Program-made: the position numbers and the translations under genes
Assembly: GCF_014873755.1 (NCBI RefSeq)
Contig: NZ_JADBEG010000001.1
Coordinates: forward strand, 6,174,501-6,238,500
Direction of reading: 5' to 3'
Origin: Amycolatopsis lexingtonensis
Lineage (GTDB): Bacteria > Actinomycetota > Actinomycetes > Mycobacteriales > Pseudonocardiaceae
Length of the DNA: 64,000 bases
Notes under the pieces: generated by a model
Seen by the model: only the letters and a program-made list of their open reading frames with translations
Told to the model about the DNA's origin: nothing
The model's database searches: none
Shown: positions 24,504 through 32,936 of the stretch, one piece after another
Layout: each line of letters opens with the position of its first letter
How positions within the stretch are numbered: position 1 is the first letter of the stretch

Positions 24504-26231
24504 TCAGCGGGCAGCGCGGCCGGACGCGGTGAGCAGCCCGTCGAGCGCGGTCAGGAACGACGGGAAGCGCGCGCCGAACCGCCGCAGGTCGGGGTCGGCT
24601 TCCATGCCGCCGTACCAGTACAGCCCGGCCGAACCGTCCGCCGCCGGGTTCAGCCCGGCGAACGCGCCGAGCCAGCGTTCGGTGTCGCCGAGCACCACGG
24701 CGTACGGCAGCGAGCGGGAGAACACCAGCTCGCGGTCGGCCGGCGGGATGTCCTCGGCCTTCGCGGTGTGCAGGTAGTCGAGCAGGCCGCGGACCTGGCC
24801 GGCGAGCGCCCGCCCGCGCGCGGTGCGGGACGGCAGCAGCGCGGCCGCCGCGACGACACCGAGCCCGGCCAGCGCCACGGCGACGCCGAGCAGCGCGTCC
24901 CCGACGGTGAACGTCAGGACCGCGGTGGCGACGAGCCCGAGCGCGAAGATCCCGGCCCCGAGCCAGGTCAGCCGTCCGCGAGCGGTGTCCGGGCGGCGGG
25001 AGAACCAGCGCTTGGTGACGACGTCGGCGTACATCGCGTCGCTGATCCGGCGCAGGTCGAGCCCGCCGCGGGCACGCAGCTGCGAAACCAGCACGGTGTC
25101 GGTGCCCTCGGGCAGCAGGGTTTCGCAGACGGCGCGCTCGAAGTCGTGGAGGTGCTCGTCCGGCGGGTTGCGGCGGGAGATCTGCCAGTCTTGTCCTTGC
25201 GGCCCGGGGATTTCCGCCAGCCACAGGTAGTTGCGGACGGCGAGGTCGACGACGGTGGCGCTGATGTCCACGACGTCGACGGTCTCGTCGACGACCGTGC
25301 CGACCTGCCCGGGCAGCACGCCGTCCGGGCTGGCGAAGAAGACGCGGTCGCCGTCGCGGAGCAGGACCTCGACCGGGCCGGTAGCGGTCCGCAGCGCACC
25401 GGCGTCCTGCTTGCGGCGGCGCCACACGAAGACGCCGGCCGCGATGAGGAGGACGAGCAGGACGGCGAAGACGACGCCGGTCAGCGGGGTCAGCGCGAAG
25501 GCGTTGGCGAGCAGGCCGATGTCGGCGAACTTCGCCGTCGCCGGCGCGGTGTTCGCGGGCAGCCCGACGAGCAGGTCGACCCGGTCACCGGGCGCGACGT
25601 CGTTCTGTTCGAGGCGCACGACCCCGGTGTGGTCGAGCTCGGCGAGGGTGCAGCGGCGGCTCGAGCCGACCGGGCCGGCGAAGCAGTCCACGGGGGACAA
25701 TTCCGGCGAGGGGGCGAGGAAGGACGCGGTGAGCTTGGTCAGCGGGGTGTCGAACCCGCTCGCGACCTGCCACCGCGCCTGCTGCCGCCCACCCTGGTCG
25801 GCGATGGCGCCGTCGACCAGGTACGTGACGCTGCCGGCGCCGCCGGCGAAGGTGAGCACGAGCTGGTCACCGGTGAGCTGGCTGGTGGCGGCGCCTTCGG
25901 TCTTGACATCGCGGACGGTGAAGACGCGGTCCTGGTCGTCGCCGGCCGGCACGCGCAGCGGGACGCGCGAGGTGAGCTGCTTCCCGCCGGGGACGGTGAC
26001 CTTTTCGGTGACCGAAAGGGAACCGTCGCGCAGGACCTTGAGGGCGACGTCGGCGACCGGGCCGTCGGTTGGCTGGAGGTTGCCCCCGCCGGTGAGCTGC
26101 TGGGGCTTCGGCACCAGGTCACTCGGCTGGTTGGGCAGACTGGGCCCGGCGTTCTGCGCGGCCGCGGTCCCGGCCCCGAGCAGCCCGGCCACGACGACGA
26201 TCGCGGCCGTGGCCCCCCATTTCATCGACAC
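24504..26231 (-). CDS. DUF2207 membrane protein, second copy
   Basis: 575 residues with a clear signal peptide (AIVVVAGLLGAGTAAAQN), the extracellular DUF2207 domain (LRDGSLSVTEKVTVPGG; VDCFAGPVGSSRRC), a membrane helix near 245-270, cytoplasmic DLAVRNYLWLAE and RRNPPDEHLHDFERAVC, and two later helices. It is the intact paralogue of the gene after it and heads the five-gene run ending in nudC. GTG 26231 lies eight bases after TAGGGT; ATG 26225 is equally possible. Confidence 0.87.
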   Translation of the reverse strand: MSMKWGATAAIVVVAGLLGAGTAAAQNAGPSLPNQPSDLVPKPQQLTGGGNLQPTDGPVADVALKVLRDGSLSVTEKVTVPGGKQLTSRVPLRVPAGDDQDRVFTVRDVKTEGAATSQLTGDQLVLTFAGGAGSVTYLVDGAIADQGGRQQARWQVASGFDTPLTKLTASFLAPSPELSPVDCFAGPVGSSRRCTLAELDHTGVVRLEQNDVAPGDRVDLLVGLPANTAPATAKFADIGLLANAFALTPLTGVVFAVLLVLLIAAGVFVWRRRKQDAGALRTATGPVEVLLRDGDRVFFASPDGVLPGQVGTVVDETVDVVDISATVVDLAVRNYLWLAEIPGPQGQDWQISRRNPPDEHLHDFERAVCETLLPEGTDTVLVSQLRARGGLDLRRISDAMYADVVTKRWFSRRPDTARGRLTWLGAGIFALGLVATAVLTFTVGDALLGVAVALAGLGVVAAAALLPSRTARGRALAGQVRGLLDYLHTAKAEDIPPADRELVFSRSLPYAVVLGDTERWLGAFAGLNPAADGSAGLYWYGGMEADPDLRRFGARFPSFLTALDGLLTASGRAAR

Positions 26232-26250
26232 AGCACCACACCCTAGAGCA

Positions 26251-26265
26251 CCCGATCTATGCTGA
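26251..26265 (+). promoter_or_regulatory. -10 region of the first HEYGHH metallopeptidase gene
   Basis: CCCGATCTATGCTGA with TATGCT at 26258-26263, 72 bases before the start. The paralogous metallopeptidase gene has nearly the same block (CCCGATATGCTGA at 35987-35999). Confidence 0.45.
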
Positions 26266-26335
26266 CGCCCGGAACGGCGAGATCATCGCAGGTACGCCGC
26301 TTCCGACGGGGAAAAAGCTTGGGGGGTTCCACTCG

Positions 26336-27817
26336 ATGACGCACGGCCCGCAGGGTCCCGGTCCGCATGATCCGCGGCGCCCGCCGCCGGGGGCCCGCCC
26401 GTTGCCGCCACCGGCAGCGCGGCCGTTGCCGCCGGGTCCCGGTGGGGCACCCGGGCAGCGGCCGCAGCACCCCGGTGGCGCACCCGGCCAAGGACCGGCC
26501 AGCACGGCGGGCCAGCCGCCCCAGCACCCCGGCGCACCCAGGTCGACCGGTCAGTGGCCGACCGGCGCACCCGGCCACCCGCAGCAAGGCCCCGGCGGGA
26601 TCCCCGGCCAGCCGCGCCAACCCATGCCGCCGCAGGGTCCGGGACGCCCGCAAAGCACCGCGCCGTACGGACCGCCGACCGGCCCCTTCGGCTACCCCGC
26701 CCCACCACCCGCGCGGAGCCCCCTCCCACCACCCGCCGCCGCACCCGCCGCGTTCGTGCCCGGCTACACCGCACCCCCGCCCTACGCTCCCTACGGCACC
26801 CGCTTCAGCCCCTACCCGGCCAAGAAATCCAACACGGGCGTGATCGTCGCGGTGGCGATCTTCGCCATCGTCGCCGTCGCCGGGGGGCTCGTCGCCGCCG
26901 TCGCGCTGATCGGGGGCGGGAACTCGCGGCACGTCGCCGACGCCGGGTACTCCAGCACCTACCCGACCAGCACCGAAGAAACCACCGAGACGACCGAGAC
27001 CACCACGTCGTCCTCGACGACCGAAGAAACCACCCGCACCTCCGAGCGCGAGACGACGCCGACGTCGCAAACCCCGTCCGGCCCCCGTTCGGTGGTCGCC
27101 ACCGGGAACAACCCGCTGTTCGGCAGCCCGGACTACGGCCTGCAGAACGTCTCGTGCTCGCTGAGCCGCTGGGCGACCGACCAGAACAGCGCCACGAAGT
27201 TCTTCCAGTCCGGCATCACCTGCCTCGACGCGATGTGGTCGCGCATGCTCGGCGGCGTCGACCTGCCGTTCGAGACGCCGAACCTGTCGGTGCCGCGGTC
27301 GCTGTCCGAATCCTCGACGCCGTGCGGCAGCGGGGGCACGACCACCGGGGTCACGCCGTTCTACTGCCCGAGCAACAACACGATCTACATGCCGATGGAC
27401 CGGATCGAGATCGACGTCTGGGGCAACCACCCCGGCGCGTACCTGTCGATGCTGGCCCACGAATACGGCCACCACGTGCAGAACATGGCCGGCATCTCGG
27501 AGGCGTACGGCAACCAGCGCTACGACGCGGGCGCCGACTCGGCGGCGGGCCTGGAACTGTCCCGGCGGATGGAACTCGAGGCCCAGTGCTTCTCCGGCAT
27601 GTTCCTCGGCTCGGCCTCGGCCTCCGGCGGCTCGGTCGACAAGAACATCTACAACGAGGCCTGGAACGCCCAGGACCGCGGCGACGACTACGCCCGCAAC
27701 GGCAAGCGCGACCACGGCAGCGCCAAGCACAACATCTCCTGGTGGCAGCACGGCGCGACGACCAACCGCAACCAGCAGTGCAACACGTGGCTGGCGTCCT
27801 CGGGCGACGTCTCCTAG
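26336..27817 (+). CDS. membrane-anchored neutral zinc metallopeptidase, copy 1
   Basis: 493 residues. The first 160 are Pro/Gly/Gln-rich and disordered, on the cytoplasmic side; one membrane helix at about 168-190 (VIVAVAIFAIVAVAGGLVAAVALI); a Thr/Ser/Glu-rich linker (EETTETTETTTSSS); then a YpfJ-type metallopeptidase domain with HEYGHHVQNM and downstream ELEAQCFSGMFLG. The HExxH motif is intact. Likely acts outside the membrane on envelope proteins, substrate unknown. A G-run (GGGGGG) lies 13-18 bases before the ATG. Confidence 0.9.
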   Translation: MTHGPQGPGPHDPRRPPPGARPLPPPAARPLPPGPGGAPGQRPQHPGGAPGQGPASTAGQPPQHPGAPRSTGQWPTGAPGHPQQGPGGIPGQPRQPMPPQGPGRPQSTAPYGPPTGPFGYPAPPPARSPLPPPAAAPAAFVPGYTAPPPYAPYGTRFSPYPAKKSNTGVIVAVAIFAIVAVAGGLVAAVALIGGGNSRHVADAGYSSTYPTSTEETTETTETTTSSSTTEETTRTSERETTPTSQTPSGPRSVVATGNNPLFGSPDYGLQNVSCSLSRWATDQNSATKFFQSGITCLDAMWSRMLGGVDLPFETPNLSVPRSLSESSTPCGSGGTTTGVTPFYCPSNNTIYMPMDRIEIDVWGNHPGAYLSMLAHEYGHHVQNMAGISEAYGNQRYDAGADSAAGLELSRRMELEAQCFSGMFLGSASASGGSVDKNIYNEAWNAQDRGDDYARNGKRDHGSAKHNISWWQHGATTNRNQQCNTWLASSGDVS

Positions 27818-27831
27818 CCCGGCCCCAAGCA

Positions 27832-27910
27832 CCCCAATGTGGCGTTCGGTGCGTCTGACGCACCGAACGCCACATTGGGTGCGTTCAACGCAACCAACGC
27901 CACATTGGGG
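27832..27910. terminator. CCCCAATGTGGCGTT repeat, copy set 1 (bidirectional terminator)
   Basis: Left arm 27832-27854 pairs with 27858-27879 in a near-perfect 22-bp stem with a 3-base loop; a third, inverted core (AACGCCACATTGGGG) follows at 27896-27910. It lies between the stops of two convergent genes and is preceded by CCCCAAGCA, as at 51 kb. Confidence 0.8.
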
Positions 27911-27925
27911 CGCTCGGGTCGAGGC

Positions 27926-28840
27926 TCAGCTCGGCGGGGTGAACGGGTTGCCGGATGGCGGTGTCGGCGGCTCCGGCTGAGACGCGGGAGCCGGCGAAGG
28001 CGCCATCCGGTACGGCTGGTCCGGGGACGGCGTCCCGAAACCCTGACCCCGCGCCGCCTGGACGCGGGCCGCGTACGCCTGGACCGCCCGGGCGTGGTCG
28101 CGGTTGCGGCGTTCGGCCAGCACCGCCGCCAGGAACGCCCACGCCGGCACCCCGGGCGGCACCTGCGTGCCCAGTGCCTGGCTCACCTGCTGCGCGAGGC
28201 TCCAGCCCAGCGCCTGCGCCGCCTCCGGGCGCAGCTGGGCGAAGCGGGTCAGGAACTGGCGGCTCGCCAGCGCGAGGTCGTCCGGGAGCCGCGTCAGGTC
28301 GAGGTGGGCCGCCCAGCCTTCGAGGCCCGGGGGCATCGCGACGGCCGGGTGGCCGGTCGTCTCCGGGACGCGCTCGCGGACCACCAGCGTCCCGGCGAGG
28401 AAGTCGCCGACCCGGCGGCCGTCGGACGAGCACAGCGACACGATCACCGCGACCGCGCCGAAGAGGCCGAGCGTCCAGAAGTCGACGACGAACCCGGCGA
28501 GCCCGCGGACCAGGGCGTGCCGGAAGCGGATCGGGCCGCCGTCGACGCGGACCACGCGCAGGCCCACCGCCATCTTGCCGAGCGAGCGGCCGCGGGTGAG
28601 CGTCTCGGACAGCACCGGGTAGCCGACCAGGATCAGCACCACGAACACCAGGATCAGCGTCAGCGCGAGGGCTTCGTCCTCGCCCGGCACGGTCAGCGTC
28701 AGCACGATGAACGTGACCACCAGCAGCGCGAACTGCAGGAGGACGTCGAGGGCCATCGCCAGCGCCCGGCTGGCGAGCTTGGCGACGCGCAGGTCCAGGA
28801 CGACGGCTTCGCCGGTGACCAGCTCCGATTCCTCGTGCAC
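27926..28840 (-). CDS. RDD-family membrane protein
   Basis: 304 residues. Four-helix RDD domain: ASRALAMALDVLLQFALL (R and D of the RDD signature), GRSLGKMAVGLRVVRVDGGPIRFRHALVRG, VDFWTLGLFGAVAVIVSL and RVGDFLAGTLVV. The last 100 residues are an Ala/Pro/Gln-rich tail. Belongs to the conserved MoxR cluster (mycobacterial Rv3695 type). GTG 28840 is 33 bases from the divergent DUF95 gene. Function unknown; ion transport has been suggested for the fold. Confidence 0.88.
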   Translation of the reverse strand: MHEESELVTGEAVVLDLRVAKLASRALAMALDVLLQFALLVVTFIVLTLTVPGEDEALALTLILVFVVLILVGYPVLSETLTRGRSLGKMAVGLRVVRVDGGPIRFRHALVRGLAGFVVDFWTLGLFGAVAVIVSLCSSDGRRVGDFLAGTLVVRERVPETTGHPAVAMPPGLEGWAAHLDLTRLPDDLALASRQFLTRFAQLRPEAAQALGWSLAQQVSQALGTQVPPGVPAWAFLAAVLAERRNRDHARAVQAYAARVQAARGQGFGTPSPDQPYRMAPSPAPASQPEPPTPPSGNPFTPPS

Positions 28841-28861
28841 GCGGCCCAGCGTATCGACGGA

Positions 28862-28867
28862 TAGGGT
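28862..28867 (+). promoter_or_regulatory. -10 of a leaderless DUF95 transcript
   Basis: TAGGGT, six bases, then GTG 28874. It sits in a 33-base gap shared with the divergent RDD gene. Confidence 0.5.
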
Positions 28868-28873
28868 GACGTC

Positions 28874-29881
28874 GTGGATGTGGACGTCTTCGTCGCGGCG
28901 CACGCGGCGGAGTGGAACCGGCTCGGCGAGCTGACCCGCCGCGGCGGCAAGCTGACCGGCGCCGAGGCCGACGAGCTGGTGACGCTCTACCAGCGGACGG
29001 CGACGCACTTGTCGATCGTCCGGTCGGTCGCGCCCGACCCGGCCCTGATCGGCAAGCTGTCCGAGCTGGTGGCGCGCGGCCGGTCGGCGATCTCGGGGTC
29101 GCACAACCCGGCGTGGCGCGAGGTCGCGCTGTTCTTCACGCGCCGCTTCCCGGCCGCGGTGTACCTGTCGCGGCGCTGGTGGATCCCGGCCGCGCTGGTG
29201 TCGATCGCGGTGATGGCGGTGATCGCCGTGTGGGTGGCAGGCGACCCGCACGTGCGCGCGTCGATGGCCACCCCGGACGAGCTGCGCGAGCTGACCAAGC
29301 CCGGCGGCGAAGCGGAAAGCTACTACTCGACCGGCCCGGCGGGGTCGTTCGCGGCGCGGGTTTGGACGAACAACGCGCTGGTGGCGGCCAACTCCCTGTT
29401 CCTCGGCATCGCGCTCGGCATCCCGGTGATCGGCGGGCTCTGGCTGAACTCCCTCAACGCGGGCGTGATCATCGGCGCGATGAGCGCGGCGGGCCGCGGC
29501 GACGTGATGATCGGCCTCCTGCTCCCCCACGGCCTCCTGGAGCTGACGGCGGTCTTCGTCGCGGCGGGCACCGGCCTGAAACTCGGCTGGACGGTGATCG
29601 ACCCCGGCCGCCGTTCGCGCTCCGCGGCGCTGGCCGAACAGGGTCGTTCGGTGGTGGTGATCGCGCTCGGGCTGGCGTGCGTGCTGCTCGTGACGGGGAT
29701 CATCGAGGCGTTCGTGACGCCTTCGGGCTGGCCCACGTGGATCCGGGTGGGGATCGGTGTCCTCGCCGAAGTGGCTTTCCTGGTCTACGTTTTCACGCTC
29801 GGCAGGCGGGCGGCGAAGGACGGCGAAGTGGGCGATCTCGACGCACGGGACACCGGGGACGCGCTGCCCGAGTCAGCATAG
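28874..29881 (+). CDS. stage II sporulation protein M / DUF95 membrane protein
   Basis: 335 residues. N-terminal cytoplasmic helical part (AEWNRLGELTRRGG; LVTLYQRTATHLSIVRS), a helix at about 100-120, then several helices including NNALVAANSLFLGIALGIPVIGGLWLNSLNAGVIIG and LLPHGLLELTAVFVAAGTGLKLG, the SpoIIM-like core. Sporulation is not implied: this family is part of the MoxR membrane cluster in many actinobacteria (Rv3694c type). Its last nine bases overlap the end of the convergent ricin-like gene. Confidence 0.88.
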   Translation: MDVDVFVAAHAAEWNRLGELTRRGGKLTGAEADELVTLYQRTATHLSIVRSVAPDPALIGKLSELVARGRSAISGSHNPAWREVALFFTRRFPAAVYLSRRWWIPAALVSIAVMAVIAVWVAGDPHVRASMATPDELRELTKPGGEAESYYSTGPAGSFAARVWTNNALVAANSLFLGIALGIPVIGGLWLNSLNAGVIIGAMSAAGRGDVMIGLLLPHGLLELTAVFVAAGTGLKLGWTVIDPGRRSRSAALAEQGRSVVVIALGLACVLLVTGIIEAFVTPSGWPTWIRVGIGVLAEVAFLVYVFTLGRRAAKDGEVGDLDARDTGDALPESA

Positions 29882-30628
29882 GCACGACCCCTCGAAGGCG
29901 ATCGACGAACCGTCCTCCAGCCCCGCCGACCCGACGAACCGCGCCTCGAACTCGCCCACCTCCGTCAGCACCAGCTTGGGACTCGACGCCGACCCGTCCG
30001 CGCCCGTCTTCACCGTCACCGTTTCCCCGCCGCCCTCGAAAACCAGAGCGCTCTTCGGCCGGGCAGCCCGCACGAAGAACGTCACCGGGACGTCCGCCGC
30101 CGGCTGGCCGTTCTCGCCGATCACCCGGACCACGAACGGCGCGCCCGGGTCCTTCGAGGCCAGCCGTTGCCCGTTGCCCGACAGGATCGCCAACGTCCGG
30201 CCGCCCGCCGCCCACGTGTTCGCGATGCCCGTCAGCGAACAGACTTCCTGGTACAGCCGGGCTCCCACCGAAGCGCTCTCCGCCGTGAGGCAGCGCGCGG
30301 TCGCCACGTTCGCGATCTCCACCAGCCCCGGCAGCCCCGCGACCCGCCGCCACGCCTGGTGCTTGTCCGCCGCGTCGCAGGCCGCCACCTTCACCGCGAC
30401 CCCGTCGACCGGGCTCACCGCGGTCAGGCACTGTCCACTTGAGACATTCGTGAAGTGCTGCGACGCGTACGTCCACTTGGCACCCGCATCCGCCGCGTCC
30501 GCCAGCACCGGCTGACCGGAAACCACCGCGAGCGACAGCTTGCCGCCGCCGTCGGCCAGGTACACCGGGGAGCCGTCGGACGCGGGGGCCGAAGCGATCG
30601 CCAGCGCCACCGCCATGAGCTTGAACAT
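29873..30628 (-). CDS. secreted ricin-B-lectin-like protein with an Ig-like tail
   Basis: 251 residues. Short signal peptide (FKLMAVALAIASAPAS). Residues 20-150 carry repeating Gln/Trp and Cys pairs typical of a beta-trefoil lectin (SGQCLTAVSPV; KHQAWRRVAG; TARCLTAESASVG). Residues 160-240 read as a bacterial Ig-like domain (VRVIGENGQPAADVPVTFFV; TVKTGADGSASS). It ends with CLC. It probably binds sugars outside the cell. It sits inside the MoxR cluster, between DUF58 and DUF95, where mycobacteria have no such gene. Start could also be the ATG at 30616. Confidence 0.72.
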   Translation of the reverse strand: MFKLMAVALAIASAPASDGSPVYLADGGGKLSLAVVSGQPVLADAADAGAKWTYASQHFTNVSSGQCLTAVSPVDGVAVKVAACDAADKHQAWRRVAGLPGLVEIANVATARCLTAESASVGARLYQEVCSLTGIANTWAAGGRTLAILSGNGQRLASKDPGAPFVVRVIGENGQPAADVPVTFFVRAARPKSALVFEGGGETVTVKTGADGSASSPKLVLTEVGEFEARFVGSAGLEDGSSIAFEGSCLC

Positions 30629-30676
30629 GCTTCGGGCTTAACAGGCCGGACCGGCGGCCACCACCGCAGCCACCCG

Positions 30677-31969
30677 TTAGAGCCGCCCGGCCGCCTTCAA
30701 GGCCAGGTAGCGGTCCGCCAGCGCCGGGGGCAGCTCCTCCGGGACCGCGTCCACCACGCTCACCCCGTGCCGCCCCAGCCGCTCGGTCACGCGGTGGCGC
30801 TCGGCCACCGTCCGCGACGCCGCCGCCGCGTCGTACACCGCTTCCGCGTCGCCGCGGCCGGACAGCATCTCCGCCACCCGGGGGTCCGCCACCGACGCCA
30901 CGATCAGCTCGTGCCGCGCGGTCAGCGAGCTCAGCACCGGGAACAGCCCTTCCTCCAGCGGCGCCGCGTCGAGGCCGGTCAGCAGCACGACCAGCGCCCG
31001 GCGGCGGGTCCGCTGGAGCACCTCCGCGACCATCCCCCGCGCGTCCGTCTCGACCAGCGACGGCTCCAGCGGCGCCATCGCGTTCACCAGCGACGTCAGC
31101 AGCGCGGGCCCCGACGAACCCTGCACGGCCGCCCGCAGCCGGCGGTCGTACGCCAGGAGGTCGACGCGGTCGCCGGCGCGGGAAGCCAGTGCCGCCAGCA
31201 ACAGCGCCGCGTCCATCGCCGCGTCCAGGCGGGGCGCGTCGCCCACCCGGCCGGCCGAGACGCGGCCCGTGTCGAGCACCAGCACCACGTGCCGGTCACG
31301 CTCGGGGCGCCACGTGCGGACCATGACGTCCGCCGCCCGCGCGGTCGCCCGCCAGTCGATCGAACGGACGTCGTCGCCGATCACGTACTCGCGCAGCGAG
31401 TCGAATTCCGTGCCCTGGCCCCGGATCAGCACCGCGTTGCGGCCGTCGAGCTGCTGCAGCCGCGCCAGCCGCGAGGGCAGGTGCTTGCGGCTGTGGAACG
31501 GCGGCAGCACGCGGACCGTCCACGGCACCTCGTGCGAACCCTGCCGCGCGGCCAGGCCCAGCGGGCCCACCGACCGGACCGTCACCCGCGCCGCCGTCCG
31601 GTCGCCGCGCCGCGTCGGCCGCAACGCCGTCACCAACGCCCGCCGCTCCCCCGGCGGGACGCGCAGTACGTGCCGGTCCGAAGCACCCGCCGAAGGGGGC
31701 CACGCGTCCCGCAGCTGCCCGCGCACCGAACGGCCGCCGGGATTGCCGACCACCAGCGTCACCTCGCACGGCTCGCCGAGCCGGACCGAAGTGTCGCCGG
31801 AGCGCGAAAACGTCAGCGCCCGCACGCTGCCCGCCAGCACCAGGTCGACGACGACCAGCACCAGCAGCACCCCGCCGACCGCCAGCAGACCGGCGTCCGA
31901 CGGCGCCAGCAGCCCGACCACCAGCGCGCCGAAGAGCGCCAGCAGCCCGAGCCTCCCGGTGACGGCCAT
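30677..31969 (-). CDS. DUF58 (von Willebrand A-like) membrane protein
   Basis: 430 residues. Two membrane helices at 5-45, an Ig-like stretch, then the DUF58 signature LREYVIGDDVRSIDWRATARAADVMVRTWRPERDRHVVLVLDTG, whose last part is a MIDAS-like vWA strand. Partner of MoxR ATPases in many bacteria, thought to take part in chaperone-assisted assembly or metal insertion. Starts one base after the moxR stop region. Confidence 0.92.
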   Translation of the reverse strand: MAVTGRLGLLALFGALVVGLLAPSDAGLLAVGGVLLVLVVVDLVLAGSVRALTFSRSGDTSVRLGEPCEVTLVVGNPGGRSVRGQLRDAWPPSAGASDRHVLRVPPGERRALVTALRPTRRGDRTAARVTVRSVGPLGLAARQGSHEVPWTVRVLPPFHSRKHLPSRLARLQQLDGRNAVLIRGQGTEFDSLREYVIGDDVRSIDWRATARAADVMVRTWRPERDRHVVLVLDTGRVSAGRVGDAPRLDAAMDAALLLAALASRAGDRVDLLAYDRRLRAAVQGSSGPALLTSLVNAMAPLEPSLVETDARGMVAEVLQRTRRRALVVLLTGLDAAPLEEGLFPVLSSLTARHELIVASVADPRVAEMLSGRGDAEAVYDAAAASRTVAERHRVTERLGRHGVSVVDAVPEELPPALADRYLALKAAGRL

Positions 31970-31970
31970 G

Positions 31971-32936
31971 TCAGCGCGGCACGGGCACGGACGCGAGCAC
32001 GCGGTCCAGCACGCCGTCCGCGGTGACGCCCTCGAGCTCGGCTTCCGGCCGCACGTCGAGGCGGTGCCGCAGCGCGGGCCGCGCGAGCGCCTTGACGTCG
32101 TCGGGGGTCGCGTAGTCGCGCCCGGCGAGCCACGCCCAGGCCCGGGTGACCGCCAGCAACGCCGTGGCCCCGCGGGGAGAGACGCCGATCCGCACCGACG
32201 GCAGCGACCGCGTCGCCCGGCACAGGTCGACGACGTACCCGATCACCTCGGGCCCGATCGTCACGCGAGCGACGGCTTCGCGCGCGGTCGCCAGTTCCGC
32301 CGCGCCCGCGACCGCCTTGAGCCCGGCCGCGGCGAGGTTGCGCGGGTCGAAGCCCTGCGCGTGCCGCCACAGGATGCCGATCTCGTCCTCGCGCGACGGC
32401 GCCGGCATGGTCAGCTTCAGCAGGAACCGGTCCAGCTGCGCCTCCGGCAGCGGGTAGGTGCCCTCGTACTCCACCGGGTTCTGCGTGGCGATCACGATGA
32501 ACGGGTCCGGCAGCGGCCGCGTCTTGCCGTCGAGCGAGACCTGCCGTTCCTCCATCGCCTCCAGCAGCGACGACTGCGTCTTCGGCGGCGTCCGGTTGAT
32601 CTCGTCGGCGAGCAGCAGGTTCGTGAACACCGGCCCCTCGCGGAAGGAGAACTCGCCGCTGTGGGCGTCGTAGACGATCGAGCCGGTGACGTCGCCGGGC
32701 ATCAGGTCCGGCGTGAACTGCACCCGCTTGGTCTCCAGGTCCAGCGCCGCCGCCAGCGCCCGCACGAGCAGCGTCTTCGCCACGCCCGGGACGCCTTCGA
32801 GCAGCACGTGCCCGCGGCACAGCAGCGCCAGGATCAGCCCGGTGACGGCGGCGTCGTTGCCGACCACGGCCTTGCCGACCTCGGCGCGCAGCGCGATCAG
32901 CGCGTCACGGGCCCCGGTCGCGTTCTCGGCTGTCAA
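31971..32936 (-). CDS. MoxR-family AAA+ ATPase
   Basis: 321 residues. Walker A GVPGVAKT near residue 40, Walker B LLADEINR, sensor VIATQNPVEYEGTYPLPEAQLDRF, and a C-terminal lid (GVSPRGATALLAVTRAWAWLAGRDYATPDDVKAL). A chaperone-like ATPase working with DUF58/vWA proteins. The start is the rare TTG at 32936, overlapping the DUF4350 stop (TTGA), with AGGCAGGG upstream; no ATG or GTG fits the family's N-terminus. Confidence 0.93.
   Translation of the reverse strand: MTAENATGARDALIALRAEVGKAVVGNDAAVTGLILALLCRGHVLLEGVPGVAKTLLVRALAAALDLETKRVQFTPDLMPGDVTGSIVYDAHSGEFSFREGPVFTNLLLADEINRTPPKTQSSLLEAMEERQVSLDGKTRPLPDPFIVIATQNPVEYEGTYPLPEAQLDRFLLKLTMPAPSREDEIGILWRHAQGFDPRNLAAAGLKAVAGAAELATAREAVARVTIGPEVIGYVVDLCRATRSLPSVRIGVSPRGATALLAVTRAWAWLAGRDYATPDDVKALARPALRHRLDVRPEAELEGVTADGVLDRVLASVPVPR

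Noticed and set aside
27832..27910. CRISPR array
   Set aside because: Only three cores with mixed orientation and unequal spacing, and no cas genes; it is an inverted-repeat terminator-like element.
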